Source of the DNA: Actinomycetes bacterium
GTDB taxonomy: Bacteria > Actinomycetota > Acidimicrobiia > Acidimicrobiales > RAAP-2
Reading direction: 5' to 3'
Length of the DNA stretch: 64,000 nt
Assembly: GCA_021791895.1 (NCBI GenBank)
Contig: JAJYVS010000001.1
Span: 1-64,000 of the forward strand
This document shows positions 17,602-26,343 of the stretch, piece after piece (position 1 is the stretch's first letter; each line of letters opens with the position of its first letter). The notes under the pieces were generated by a model, which was not told the DNA's origin, did not search any database, and was given only the letters and a program-made list of their open reading frames with translations. Both the position numbers and the translations under genes were made by a program.

Positions 17602-18369
17602 TCACGGTGAGGCGACGGTGAGGCGGGTGGTAAACCACTCGGTCACCACGCCGTCGGGGAAGTGCCGACGGACCACCGTCTCGATCGCCCCGAGCCGCCC
17701 GGCCGCCCCCGAATCGGCCCGGGCGAGGACCGAGCGGGTCTGGACGTTGCGCATCCAGTGCTCGACCGGCACCCGCCAGGCCCAGCGCACGGCGTCGGTC
17801 GCGACGTCGCCGAACCCTCCCGCCTCGACCAGGTTCGCACGGTCGTCCTGGTGGTCCCGCGTCCCGTAGGGCTCGATGCCGCACTCGGCGACCAGCGCCC
17901 GGGCGAAGTCGCCGCCGTCGAGGCTCACGTTCCACCACAGGGCGAGGTGCCCGCCGGCGGCGAGGACCCGCCGGCACTCCGACGCGGCCTCCGGCACCCG
18001 GACCCAGTGCCAGGACTGGGCGAAGGTGACCAGGTCGACGGCGTGGTCGGCGACCGGGAGCGCCTCGGCCCGGCCGAGGGTGACCGCCAGCCCCCCCGAC
18101 GCCTCCTCGAGGGTCCGGGCCATCGCCGGGTCGGGCTCGACGGCGAGCACCCGGGCGGAGCGGGCGCGCAGGGTTCGGCTGGCGATCCCGGTGCCCGCCC
18201 CGACGTCGAGGACCAGCCGGCCCGCCAGCGGACCGACCATCCGCTCCAGGGCGTCGAAGAGCGCCTCGGGGTAGGTGGGCCGGGCCGCGTGGTACCGGCC
18301 GGCGAGAGGACCGAACACCAATGAGGGGTCGAACCCGAGCGCCTCGCCATCGCTGTCGTCGTCGTGCAC
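17602..18369 (-). CDS. Class I SAM-dependent methyltransferase
   Basis: A 255-residue methyltransferase. Residues near 55-65 hold the SAM motif LVLDVGAGTGIASRTL, with VLAVEPDPAMAR and VDLVTFAQSWHWV downstream, typical of methyltransferase domain 11 proteins with a YHAARPTYPEALF opening. The substrate is not evident. GTG at 18369 has GGAGG eight bases upstream; a GTG five codons earlier (18384) directly follows the recG stop and is less likely. The gene is an extra insertion between recG and rsmD. Confidence 0.88.
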   Translation of the reverse strand: MHDDDSDGEALGFDPSLVFGPLAGRYHAARPTYPEALFDALERMVGPLAGRLVLDVGAGTGIASRTLRARSARVLAVEPDPAMARTLEEASGGLAVTLGRAEALPVADHAVDLVTFAQSWHWVRVPEAASECRRVLAAGGHLALWWNVSLDGGDFARALVAECGIEPYGTRDHQDDRANLVEAGGFGDVATDAVRWAWRVPVEHWMRNVQTRSVLARADSGAAGRLGAIETVVRRHFPDGVVTEWFTTRLTVASP

Positions 18370-18384
18370 GCCCCGATCCTCCAC

Positions 18385-20601
18385 TCAGCTCTTGAACAAG
18401 AAGGCGGCGGTCTGCGGATCGAGGAGCAACCGGACCTCCTCTGCCAGCTCGGGGTGCCCGGCCAGCTCGGGGTCCGCCTCGACGATGGCCTCGGCCACCC
18501 GGCGGGCCCGCTCCACCCACTCCCGGTCGCGGCGCAGCTTGGCCAGGCGCAGCCCGCTCGACCCGGTCTGGCGCTCCCCCAAGACGGTGCCCTCGCCCCG
18601 CAGCTCGAGGTCGACCTCGGCCAGCTCGAAGCCGTCGGTCGTGCGCTCGAGCGCCGAGAGCCTGGTCTCGCCGCCCTCGGAGGTCGCCGCCCCGAGGAGG
18701 AAGCACCAGCTGGGCATGGAGCTGCGGCCGACCCGACCCCGGAGCTGGTGGAGCTGGGCGATCCCGAAGCGGTCGGCGTCCTCGACCACCATCACCGTCG
18801 CCTCGGGGACGTCGATCCCGACCTCGATGACGGTCGTCGCCACCAGCACCTGGACCAGCCCGTCGCGGAACCGGTCCATCACCTCCTGCTTCTCGGCCGT
18901 CGGCATCTGGCCGTGCAGCAGGCCCACCTCCAGGCCGGCCAGCGCGCCGCCCGACAGCCGCCGGTGCTCCTCGACCGCCGAGCGCGCCGCCACCCGGTCG
19001 GACTCCTCGACCAAGGGGCAGATGACGTAGGCCCGGTGACCGGCCTCGACCTCCCGGCGGACCCGCTCCCAGGCGGCCTCCTCCTCCAGCGGCCCGCGGG
19101 CCCACCGGGTGGTCACGGGGGCCCGTCCCGGGGGGAGCTCGCCGACGACGGTCATGTCGAGGTCCCCGAACACGACCATGGCCGCGGTCCGGGGGATCGG
19201 CGTGGCCGTCATCACCAAGAGATCGGGATCCACGCTGGCCCCGCTCTCGGCATCCACGATCCGGCCCTTGGCCCGCAGGCCGGCCCGCTGCTCGACACCG
19301 AAGCGGTGCTGCTCGTCCACCACCACCACGCCGAGCGAAGCGAACTCGACGTCCTCGGTCAACAGGGCATGGGTGCCGATCACGATGTCCATCTGGCCCG
19401 AGGCCAGCTCGGCCAGCATCCGGGTCCGCTCTCTGGCCGACACCCGGTTGGTCAGGAGGCCGACCGACAGCGGCCGTCTCCCGCCGAGGCGACCGGGGTC
19501 GGGCACCCACAGGTCCTCGACGAGGGCCCGGACCCCGAGAACGTGCTGGTCGGCGAGCACCTCGGTCGGTGCCATCAACGTCGCCTGGTGGCCCCCCTGG
19601 ACCGCCGCCAGCATGGCGCCGACCGCGACCACCGTCTTGCCCGAACCGACGTCGCCCTGGAGGAGCCGGTGCATGGGCAGGGGCCCGGCCATGTCGGTGA
19701 AGATCTGGGCCAGCGCGTCGTGCTGGGCCCCGGTCAGCTGGAATGGGAGGCCGGCGACGAACCGCGACACCAGGGTGGCCCCGTCAGCAGCGCCGGGCGT
19801 CAGCTCGACCACTGACACGTCGTGACGGATGGACCCGGCCGAGCGCTCGGTGGCCCGGCGGCGGAGGACCAAGATGAGCTGGAGGCGCAGGAGCTCGTCG
19901 AAGACCAGCCGGTCCCGGGCCGGCCAGGGGTCCGACATGGTCTCGGGTTCGTGGATCGCCTCCAGGGCCTCGGTGCGACCCTGGAGACGGAGCCGGCGGC
20001 GCCACTCGGGCGGGACCGGGTCGACCAGGCGGCCCGACCTCGACAGCGCCTCCTTCACGTAGGTGCCGATCTCCCAGCTCGTGAGGCCGGCCTTGGCTGA
20101 GGCCGGGTACACCGGGATCACCTGGAGCATCCGGCTCTCGGTGGCCCCGCTCTCCACCCGGGCCACCAGGTCCACCACCGGATGGGTCATTTGGCGCCGG
20201 CCCCGGAACTCGGTGAGCTTCCCCCACACGAGGAGCTGGGAGCCCGCCGTCAGCTGCTCCTCGCGCCAGGGCTGGTTGAAGAAGACGAGCGACACCTCGC
20301 CACTGTCGTCGGCCACCTTGACCTCGACCCGGCTCCGCCCGCGGGGCCGGTCGGAGCGGACCCGCTTCACCTCGGCGAACACGACCGCCTCGTCCCCGAC
20401 GGCGAGGTCCGCCACGTCGGCGGCCCGGGTCCGGTCGATGTAGCGGCGCGGGTAGGTGGTCAGAAGGTCGAGGATGCTGTGGACGCCGAAGTCGGCCAGC
20501 GCCTTGGCCCTCTTGGGCTTCAGGGCATCGAGGACGCTGACCGGGATCTCGGCCAGCTGAGCCAGCCGTCGTCCCTCCGCGTCCGCGCCGGGCACGCTCA
20601 C
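18385..20601 (-). CDS. recG: ATP-dependent DNA helicase RecG
   Basis: A 738-residue branched-DNA helicase that regresses stalled forks. An OB-fold wedge domain (RPRGRSRVEVKVADDSGEVS) precedes the helicase core: QGDVGSGKTVVA (Walker A), VVVDEQHRFGVEQR (DEQH box), TATPIPRT, and in lobe 2 ATTVIEVGIDVPEA and LRGRVGRSSMPSWC. GTG at 20601 overlaps the upstream fakA-like stop as GTGA; the longer reading from 20685 would run into that gene. Confidence 0.97.
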   Translation of the reverse strand: MSVPGADAEGRRLAQLAEIPVSVLDALKPKRAKALADFGVHSILDLLTTYPRRYIDRTRAADVADLAVGDEAVVFAEVKRVRSDRPRGRSRVEVKVADDSGEVSLVFFNQPWREEQLTAGSQLLVWGKLTEFRGRRQMTHPVVDLVARVESGATESRMLQVIPVYPASAKAGLTSWEIGTYVKEALSRSGRLVDPVPPEWRRRLRLQGRTEALEAIHEPETMSDPWPARDRLVFDELLRLQLILVLRRRATERSAGSIRHDVSVVELTPGAADGATLVSRFVAGLPFQLTGAQHDALAQIFTDMAGPLPMHRLLQGDVGSGKTVVAVGAMLAAVQGGHQATLMAPTEVLADQHVLGVRALVEDLWVPDPGRLGGRRPLSVGLLTNRVSARERTRMLAELASGQMDIVIGTHALLTEDVEFASLGVVVVDEQHRFGVEQRAGLRAKGRIVDAESGASVDPDLLVMTATPIPRTAAMVVFGDLDMTVVGELPPGRAPVTTRWARGPLEEEAAWERVRREVEAGHRAYVICPLVEESDRVAARSAVEEHRRLSGGALAGLEVGLLHGQMPTAEKQEVMDRFRDGLVQVLVATTVIEVGIDVPEATVMVVEDADRFGIAQLHQLRGRVGRSSMPSWCFLLGAATSEGGETRLSALERTTDGFELAEVDLELRGEGTVLGERQTGSSGLRLAKLRRDREWVERARRVAEAIVEADPELAGHPELAEEVRLLLDPQTAAFLFKS

Positions 20602-22247
20602 TCCACGCCGAAGAGGTACGGGTACAGCGGCTGCCCACCATGGTGGACCTCGACGCTCACGTCGGGGCACTGGTCGTAGAGCCACTCGGTGATGCGCCGG
20701 GTCTCGTTGGGGGTCGACCCCTCCCCCTCGATGACCGTCACCAGCTCGTGGTCGTCAACCAGCTGGGCGAGCAGCCCGAAGGCCGCACCGGCCGGTGAGT
20801 CGGCGATCGACACCACGCCCTCGTCGCAGAGCCCGATCCAGTCCCCCTCCCGTACCGGGCCGGCCGGGGTCGTGGCGTCCCGCACCGCCTGGGTGACCTC
20901 GCCCGCCTGGACCCGGGAGGCCGAGGCCGACATGGCCGCAGCGTTCGCGTCGGCGCCGGAGGCCGGGTCGTAGGCCAAGAGGGCGGCGAAGCCCTCGACG
21001 ATGGAGCCGGTCGGCACGACCCGGACCGCCTTCGCGCTCAACGCGTCGACCTGCTCGGCCACCGGTCGGATGTTCTTGTTGTTGGGGAGGACCACCACCT
21101 GCTCGGACTCCAGCGCGTCGACCACCTTCAGGATCTCGGCGGTCGAGGGATTCATGGACTGGCCCCCCGAGACCAGGTGGTGGACCCCGAGGGAGCGGAA
21201 GATGCGGCCGACGCCCTCGCCGGTAACCACCGCCACCACCGCGGTGGTCGGCACCTCCCCGGCCGGTTCCTCGACCGGCTCCTCCCCGGCGTGCTCGCGG
21301 ACCCAGCGCTCCTCTTCGACCTGCTCGGAGAGGTCGGTCACCCGGATGCTGCGGGGCCGCCCGCAGTCCAAGGCGGCCTCGATCGCCGCGCCGACGTCGT
21401 CGGTGTGGATGTGGCAGTTCCAGGTCCCCTCGCCGCCCACCACCACGATCGAGTCCCCGATCCCGGCCCAAACCTCCTTGAAGTACGGGATGGTGTCGTC
21501 GGGGGCGTGGAGGAAGTACATGACCTCGTAGCGCAAACCCCGGGACAGGTCCTCGGCCACGTCGGGACGGGCCGAGAGCGCCGGTGCGGGCACCGAGGCG
21601 ATCGCCGGGGGCTCGGGGAGCGGGCGGCCGTCGATGGCCGAGAGGAGGGCGTCGATCAGGAGCACGTACCCGGCCCCCCCGGCGTCGACCACGCCGGCCT
21701 CGGCCAGCACCGGCAGCATCGTCGGCGTGGCCTCGAGGGCGCGCCGTGCCGCGTCCCGGGCCGCCTCCAAGGTCCGGCGCAGGTCGGCCCCCTCGGCGCA
21801 GGCTGCCCGGGCCCCGTCCCCGGCGGCGTGGGCGACGGTGAGGATGGTCCCCTCGACCGGCCGGACCACCGCCTTGCGGGCCAGCTCCGACGCCTCGGCC
21901 AGGGCCTCGGCGACCTCGGACGGTCCGGCCGTCGGCGACGCCTGAATCCTCGAGCTCACGCCGCGCAGCAGCTGGGAAAGGATGACGCCCGAGTTCCCCC
22001 GGGCCCCCATGAGCGAGCCGTGGGCCACCGATCGGCAGACCTCCGACACCGAGGCGTCGGGCCCCAGTGCCCCGAGCTCGTCCACCACGGCCTCCATGGT
22101 CAGCCTCATGTTGGTGCCGGTGTCGCCGTCGGGGACCGGGAACACGTTCAGTCGGTTGATGACCTCCTGGTGGGCGGCTAAGACCTGCTGATAGCGCGCC
22201 ATCGCCTCGCGCAGGTCCGTCGGGCTCAACGCTTCGGCTGCCCCCAT
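20598..22247 (-). CDS. DAK2-domain fatty acid kinase-like protein (FakA/YloV type)
   Basis: About 549 residues. The N-terminal DAK2 nucleotide-binding domain has NRLNVFPVPDGDTGTNMRLT and GARGNSGVILSQLLRG. A central DegV-adjacent domain follows, and the C-terminal half has NNKNIRPVAEQ and VPTGSIVEGFAALLAYD, the standard FakA layout. FakA with a FakB partner phosphorylates exogenous fatty acids; no FakB is in the window. ATG at 22247 was chosen because it gives about 45 residues before NVFPVPDGDTG; starts up to 22316 are possible. It is divergent from rpmB and coupled to recG. Confidence 0.9.
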   Translation of the reverse strand: MGAAEALSPTDLREAMARYQQVLAAHQEVINRLNVFPVPDGDTGTNMRLTMEAVVDELGALGPDASVSEVCRSVAHGSLMGARGNSGVILSQLLRGVSSRIQASPTAGPSEVAEALAEASELARKAVVRPVEGTILTVAHAAGDGARAACAEGADLRRTLEAARDAARRALEATPTMLPVLAEAGVVDAGGAGYVLLIDALLSAIDGRPLPEPPAIASVPAPALSARPDVAEDLSRGLRYEVMYFLHAPDDTIPYFKEVWAGIGDSIVVVGGEGTWNCHIHTDDVGAAIEAALDCGRPRSIRVTDLSEQVEEERWVREHAGEEPVEEPAGEVPTTAVVAVVTGEGVGRIFRSLGVHHLVSGGQSMNPSTAEILKVVDALESEQVVVLPNNKNIRPVAEQVDALSAKAVRVVPTGSIVEGFAALLAYDPASGADANAAAMSASASRVQAGEVTQAVRDATTPAGPVREGDWIGLCDEGVVSIADSPAGAAFGLLAQLVDDHELVTVIEGEGSTPNETRRITEWLYDQCPDVSVEVHHGGQPLYPYLFGVE

Positions 22248-22333
22248 CAGGGCGATGCTAATCTTGCGGCTCGTTTCGACGGCCGGTCGGCGGTGAAGAG
22301 CAGCCCCGTCGGGCAACCGAGAAAGGATCGTCC

Positions 22334-22546
22334 ATGGCAGCGGTGTGCGAACTCTGCGGCAAGCGACCCTCCTTCGGCATGCACCTCAGCCACTCGCACC
22401 GGCGCACCAAGCGCCGCTGGAACCCCAACGTCCAGCGCGTCCGGGCCATGGTGAACGGGACCCCCCGTCGCCTCCACGTCTGTACCTCGTGCATCCGGGC
22501 CGGACGGGTCGTCAAGCCACCGCGCCGAACCATCCCGACCAGCTGA
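22334..22546 (+). CDS. rpmB: 50S ribosomal protein L28 (zinc-binding form)
   Basis: A 70-residue bL28 starting MAAVCELCGKRPSFGM, with Cys5/Cys8 and Cys50/Cys53 forming a zinc ribbon. The core HSHRRTKRRWNPNVQRVR is typical. AAAGGA lies about seven bases before the ATG. It is divergent from the fakA-like gene, the arrangement seen in many actinobacteria, and convergent with thiL. Confidence 0.97.
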   Translation: MAAVCELCGKRPSFGMHLSHSHRRTKRRWNPNVQRVRAMVNGTPRRLHVCTSCIRAGRVVKPPRRTIPTS

Positions 22547-22555
22547 ACCCCGCGC

Positions 22556-23536
22556 TCACACCCGGTGCTGGTAGCCGGTGGCCGACAGGGTGACCGAGCC
22601 CAGCCGGTGTTCCCGTCGGTCCTTGGTCAGGGTCCCGATGCGCAGCGGTGGACGGAGCCGGGCCGACGCGAAGGCCTCCTCGAGCCGGCCGTCGTCGGGC
22701 GCCGCGATCAAGAGCTCGTAGTCCTCCCCACCCCCGAGCGCCTCGGCCTCGGTCGCCCCCTCGGCCACCGGCACCTCGTCGAGGACGAAGCCCACCGCTG
22801 AGGCCCGGGCCAGGCGGTGGAGGTCCAGACCGAGACCGTCGGAGATGTCCATCATCGCCCGGGCCCCGGCGGCCCGGGCGGTGCGCCCCTCGGCCAGGCG
22901 AGCCTCGGGACGTCGGTGGGCCCGTTCCAGATCCTCGGACCCCGCGACGCGCTGCCCGTCGCGCCGGGCCGTCAGCACCCGCAACCCGGCGGCCGAGGCC
23001 CCGAGCGGGCCGGTGACGAAGAGTGCGTCCCCGGGTCGGGCGCCGCTGCGCAGGACGGCGGGGCCCTCCCCCTCGAGGGTCCCGGTGACCGCCACCGCCA
23101 CGAACAGCTGGTCGGCCTCGCTGAGGTCGCCGCCGACCACCGGGCAGGCCCAGGCGTTCGCCGCCTCGCCCAGGCCGTCGGCCAGTTCCTCGAGCGCGCT
23201 GGCCGGCGGCGCCCCGACCGCCACCAGGGCCTGGGCCGGCGTGCCGCCCATGGCGGCGATGTCGCTCACCGCGGTGGTGAGGGCCTTCCAGCCGAAGTCG
23301 GCCGGTCCGACCAGTGAGAGGTCGGCGTGCACCCCAGCCACCATGGCGTCGGTGGTGAGCACGAGCCGTTGGTCGGAGCGGCCGGGATGCACCACGGCGG
23401 CGTCGTCGCCGCCCCAGAGCTCGCCGGTTGGCGGCGGCCCCTGTCGGGCCTCCAGCCGGCGCCCGATACGCTCGAGGGTGGCATCTTCGCCGGTCGGAAG
23501 GCGGTCACCTCCGGGTGGTCGTTTGGGGCGGGCCAC
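22556..23536 (-). CDS. thiL: Thiamine-monophosphate kinase
   Basis: A 326-residue PurM-like kinase converting thiamine phosphate to thiamine diphosphate. Motifs are GGDDAAVV, VLTTDAMVAGVHADL (metal-binding Asp), the glycine-rich VVGGDLSEAD and MMDISDGLGLDLHRL. No other thi gene is adjacent. The start is GTG at 23536. It is convergent with rpmB and divergent from the PEP carboxykinase gene. No thiamine riboswitch was seen. Confidence 0.95.
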   Translation of the reverse strand: MARPKRPPGGDRLPTGEDATLERIGRRLEARQGPPPTGELWGGDDAAVVHPGRSDQRLVLTTDAMVAGVHADLSLVGPADFGWKALTTAVSDIAAMGGTPAQALVAVGAPPASALEELADGLGEAANAWACPVVGGDLSEADQLFVAVAVTGTLEGEGPAVLRSGARPGDALFVTGPLGASAAGLRVLTARRDGQRVAGSEDLERAHRRPEARLAEGRTARAAGARAMMDISDGLGLDLHRLARASAVGFVLDEVPVAEGATEAEALGGGEDYELLIAAPDDGRLEEAFASARLRPPLRIGTLTKDRREHRLGSVTLSATGYQHRV

Positions 23537-23546
23537 CGTCCATGCC

Positions 23547-23552
23547 TAGCAT
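23547..23552 (+). promoter_or_regulatory. Candidate -10 element for the PEP carboxykinase gene
   Basis: TAGCAT fits the TANNNT -10 pattern and would start a transcript near 23559, leaving a leader of about 70 bases before the ATG at 23628. No clear -35 box was seen. Confidence 0.35.
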
Positions 23553-23627
23553 TGTCGACCTCGTCGAATGACGGGTGTCGACGTCCAACCCCAACCGAGA
23601 GCCATCGCCAAAGGAAGGTGCGACCGG

Positions 23628-25430
23628 ATGCCTCCGACGACCAGCGCCCCCACCGAGAACACCAAGCTGCTCGACTGGGTGGAGGAGATCGCCGAGCTGG
23701 CACAACCGGACCGGGTTGAATGGTGTGACGGCTCGGCCGACGAGTACGACCGCCTCTGCCGGCTCCTCGTCGACCAGGGGACCTTCACCCGGCTCTCCGA
23801 CGCCAAGCGGCCCAACAGCTACTGGTGCCGGTCGGACCCCGGGGACGTGGCCCGCGTGGAGGACCGCACGTTCATCTGCTCGAAGCAGCAGATCGACGCC
23901 GGCCCCACCAACAACTGGTGCGACCCCGACGAGATGCGCGCCACCCTGCGGGGGCTCTTCGAGGGCTGTATGCGGGGTCGCACCATGTACGTCGTGCCCT
24001 TCTCCATGGGCCCGCTCCACTCCGACAAGTCCCACATCGGCATCCAGCTCACCGACTCCCCCTACGTGGCGGTGTCCATGCGGATCATGACCCGGATGGG
24101 TGCGGCCACCCTCGAGTCCCTGGGATCCGACGGTGCCTTCGTCCCCTGCCTGCACTCGGTGGGAGCGCCGCTCGAACCGGGCGAGGCCGACGTGCCCTGG
24201 CCCTGCGACGCCAAAAACAAGTACATCGTCCAGTTCCCCGAGACCGCCGAGATCATCTCGTACGGCTCGGGCTACGGGGGGAACGCTCTCCTCGGCAAGA
24301 AGTGCTTCGCCCTGCGCATCGCCTCGGTGCTGGCCCGCGACCACGGGTGGCTGGCCGAGCACATGCTGATCCTGAAACTCACCTCGCCCGACGGGGAGTC
24401 CCGGTACATCACCGGTGCCTTCCCCTCCGCCTGCGGCAAGACCAACCTGGCGATGCTGATCCCCACCCTGCCGGGCTGGAAGGTCGAGACGATCGGCGAC
24501 GACATCTGCTGGATGAAGTTCGACGCCGACGGCCACCTGCGGGCGATCAACCCCGAGGCCGGGTTCTTCGGCGTGGCCCCGGGCACCAACAGCCACACCA
24601 ATCCCAACGCGATGCTGACCCTCGCCGCCAACTGCATTTTCACCAACACCGCGTTGACCGACGACGGAGACGTGTGGTGGGAGGGCATGAGCGACCCGCC
24701 TGAGCACCTCACCGACTGGACGGGCGAGGACTGGACCCCGGCCAAGGGCAAGACCGCCGCCCACCCCAACGCCCGGTTCACCGCGCCGGCCGCCCAGGAC
24801 CCGGCGATCGCCCCGGAGTGGGAGGACCCCCGCGGGGTACCGATCTCGGCTGTCCTCTTCGGCGGCCGCCGGGCGTCGGTCGTCCCGCTCGTGTTCCAGT
24901 CCTTCGACTGGGATCACGGCGTCTTCCTCGGATCGATCATGGCCTCCGAGACGACCGCCGCGGCGACCGGCGCCGTGGGCAACCTCCGGCGCGACCCCTT
25001 CGCCATGCTGCCATTCTGCGGGTACAACATGGCCGACTACTTCGCCCACTGGCTCGAGGTCGGGGCCGCGGGCGACCCGGAGAAGCTGCCGAAGCTCTTC
25101 TACGTCAACTGGTTCCGCAAGGATGCCGGCGGGCGCTGGCTCTGGCCCGGCTACGGCGAGAACTCGCGGGTGCTCGAGTGGGTCTTCGACCGGGCGGCCG
25201 GACGGGGCGAGGCGATCGAGACCCCGATCGGCTGGGTGCCGGCTCCCGGTGCCATCGACATCGAGGGGATCGAGGTCTCCAAGGAGGACATGGAGGAGCT
25301 CCTGCGGGTCGACGACGACGAGTGGCGGGCCGAGATCCCGCTGATCCGGGAGCACTTCGCCCAGTTCGGCGACCGGCTGCCCGAGTCTCTGGCCCGCACC
25401 GTCGACGACCTCGAGCGGCGTCTCGGCTGA
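23628..25430 (+). CDS. pckG: Phosphoenolpyruvate carboxykinase (GTP)
   Basis: A 600-residue enzyme interconverting oxaloacetate and PEP with GTP, the first committed gluconeogenic step. The kinase P-loop [13 protein letters not shown] is near residue 265, with [28 protein letters not shown] and the GTP-binding FGGRR downstream, and a C-terminal [22 protein letters not shown] at 23628 is preferred over 23568 because AAGGAAGG sits nine bases upstream. The gene ends six bases from the convergent ClpP-like gene. Confidence 0.97.
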   Translation: MPPTTSAPTENTKLLDWVEEIAELAQPDRVEWCDGSADEYDRLCRLLVDQGTFTRLSDAKRPNSYWCRSDPGDVARVEDRTFICSKQQIDAGPTNNWCDPDEMRATLRGLFEGCMRGRTMYVVPFSMGPLHSDKSHIGIQLTDSPYVAVSMRIMTRMGAATLESLGSDGAFVPCLHSVGAPLEPGEADVPWPCDAKNKYIVQFPETAEIISYGSGYGGNALLGKKCFALRIASVLARDHGWLAEHMLILKLTSPDGESRYITGAFPSACGKTNLAMLIPTLPGWKVETIGDDICWMKFDADGHLRAINPEAGFFGVAPGTNSHTNPNAMLTLAANCIFTNTALTDDGDVWWEGMSDPPEHLTDWTGEDWTPAKGKTAAHPNARFTAPAAQDPAIAPEWEDPRGVPISAVLFGGRRASVVPLVFQSFDWDHGVFLGSIMASETTAAATGAVGNLRRDPFAMLPFCGYNMADYFAHWLEVGAAGDPEKLPKLFYVNWFRKDAGGRWLWPGYGENSRVLEWVFDRAAGRGEAIETPIGWVPAPGAIDIEGIEVSKEDMEELLRVDDDEWRAEIPLIREHFAQFGDRLPESLARTVDDLERRLG

Positions 25431-25435
25431 GCTCC

Positions 25436-26050
25436 TTACGGCCGGCCGAGCCGGCCCGGAGGACCCAACCGTCTGACCTCGCCCGGACCCCGGGCGATCT
25501 CGTGGACCAGGCCGAGCGAACGAGCCTCGTCGGCGCCGAGGTAGGCACCGTCCTCGAGCAGCGCCTGGACCTCGCCGAGAGGTCTGCCGATCGCTTCGGC
25601 CAGCCGGTCGCAGTACTGGGCCCACTGGCGCCGTCGGTGCTCCAGCCAGCGCTCGAGGCTCTTCGCGTCCCCGGAACACGACGCCTCGGGCTCACAGGGG
25701 TGGAACCGGGCGTTGGACATCGACACCCGCCGGGCGCAGACGGCCAGCACCCCTACCGCCGCACCGCCGAGCAACCCCATGGCCACGCCGGTGACCGGCA
25801 CCCCCATGGTGTCGATGACGTCCATGATCGCGAGCGCCGACCCGAGCTCGCCCCCGTCGCTCTCCAGCCTGAGCTCGACCGCCGTGTCCCCGGCGGCGTC
25901 GAGGGTCATGAGCTCCATGGCGCAGCGGCCCGCCGCATCGTCGGTCAGCTTCCCGGTCAGAAAGACCACCCGCTGGTCGAACAGCCGGGCCCGCAGCGAC
26001 GCCCCCCAGTCGCTCGGCTCGGGCGGGTAGCTCACGAAACCCTGGCTCAC
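25436..26050 (-). CDS. ClpP-like protein lacking the catalytic Ser and His
   Basis: A 204-residue protein with the ClpP/crotonase fold order: RLESDGGELGSALAIMDVI replaces the usual INSPGG strand, then GVAMGLLGGAAVG, then VSMSNARFHPCEPEAS. Aligned with the active ClpP encoded 300 bases away (GIAMSAAAM, NARIMIHQ), the nucleophile Ser is Gly92 and the catalytic His is Cys119; no serine lies between residues 72 and 109. It is therefore probably not a peptidase and may be a regulatory or structural ClpP subunit. Its GTG overlaps the XRE stop as GTGA, so the two are coupled. Confidence 0.75.
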   Translation of the reverse strand: MSQGFVSYPPEPSDWGASLRARLFDQRVVFLTGKLTDDAAGRCAMELMTLDAAGDTAVELRLESDGGELGSALAIMDVIDTMGVPVTGVAMGLLGGAAVGVLAVCARRVSMSNARFHPCEPEASCSGDAKSLERWLEHRRRQWAQYCDRLAEAIGRPLGEVQALLEDGAYLGADEARSLGLVHEIARGPGEVRRLGPPGRLGRP

Positions 26051-26304
26051 GGCTCGGCCACCATGACGGTCACCGCGCTCCCCAGCGCCGCGGCGTAGCG
26101 CTCCAGGGTCGACAGCCGGACGTCCCCCTGCCCCGCCTCGAGTCGGGCCACGGCCGACTGGGAGGTGCCCATCCGCGCCGCCACCTCGGTCTGGGAGAGC
26201 CCCAGCCGGTGCCGGTGGGCCACCAGCTCCTCGCCGAGGGCGCGCCGGCGCGCCGCCATCTCGGCGAACCCGGGGAACACGGTCTCGTGGCGGCGCTCGT
26301 CCAC
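26047..26304 (-). CDS. XRE-family helix-turn-helix regulator
   Basis: An 85-residue protein with a Cro/CI-type DNA-binding domain, LSQTEVAARMGTSQSAVARL, near residues 35-55, followed by STLERYAAALGSAVTVMV. It is close in size to antitoxin-like XRE proteins, but the partner downstream is a ClpP-like protein rather than a toxin. GTG at 26304 lies eight bases after a GATAAT -10-like hexamer, so its mRNA may be leaderless. It is divergent from clpP across a palindromic spacer, which it probably binds. Confidence 0.85.
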   Translation of the reverse strand: MDERRHETVFPGFAEMAARRRALGEELVAHRHRLGLSQTEVAARMGTSQSAVARLEAGQGDVRLSTLERYAAALGSAVTVMVAEP

Positions 26305-26308
26305 CGGG

Positions 26309-26335
26309 TGAGATTATCTCATAGCTGAGATATCA
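26309..26335. promoter_or_regulatory. Divergent promoter/operator between the XRE gene and clpP
   Basis: TGAGATTATCTCA (26309-26321, a near-perfect dyad) is followed after four bases by TGAGATATCA (26326-26335). This gives three TGAGAT/ATCTCA half-sites. Two -10-like hexamers are embedded: GATAAT on the minus strand (26313-26318), eight bases from the XRE GTG, and TATCAT on the plus strand (26331-26336), seven bases from the clpP ATG. Binding by the XRE protein would occlude both promoters. The half-sites are seen; the binding is inference. Confidence 0.6.
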
Positions 26336-26343
26336 TCGGCGAG

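Noticed and set aside
22248-23628. Thiamine or other riboswitch near thiL, rpmB or pckG
   Set aside because: The leaders are short, and no conserved riboswitch core could be found in either orientation.
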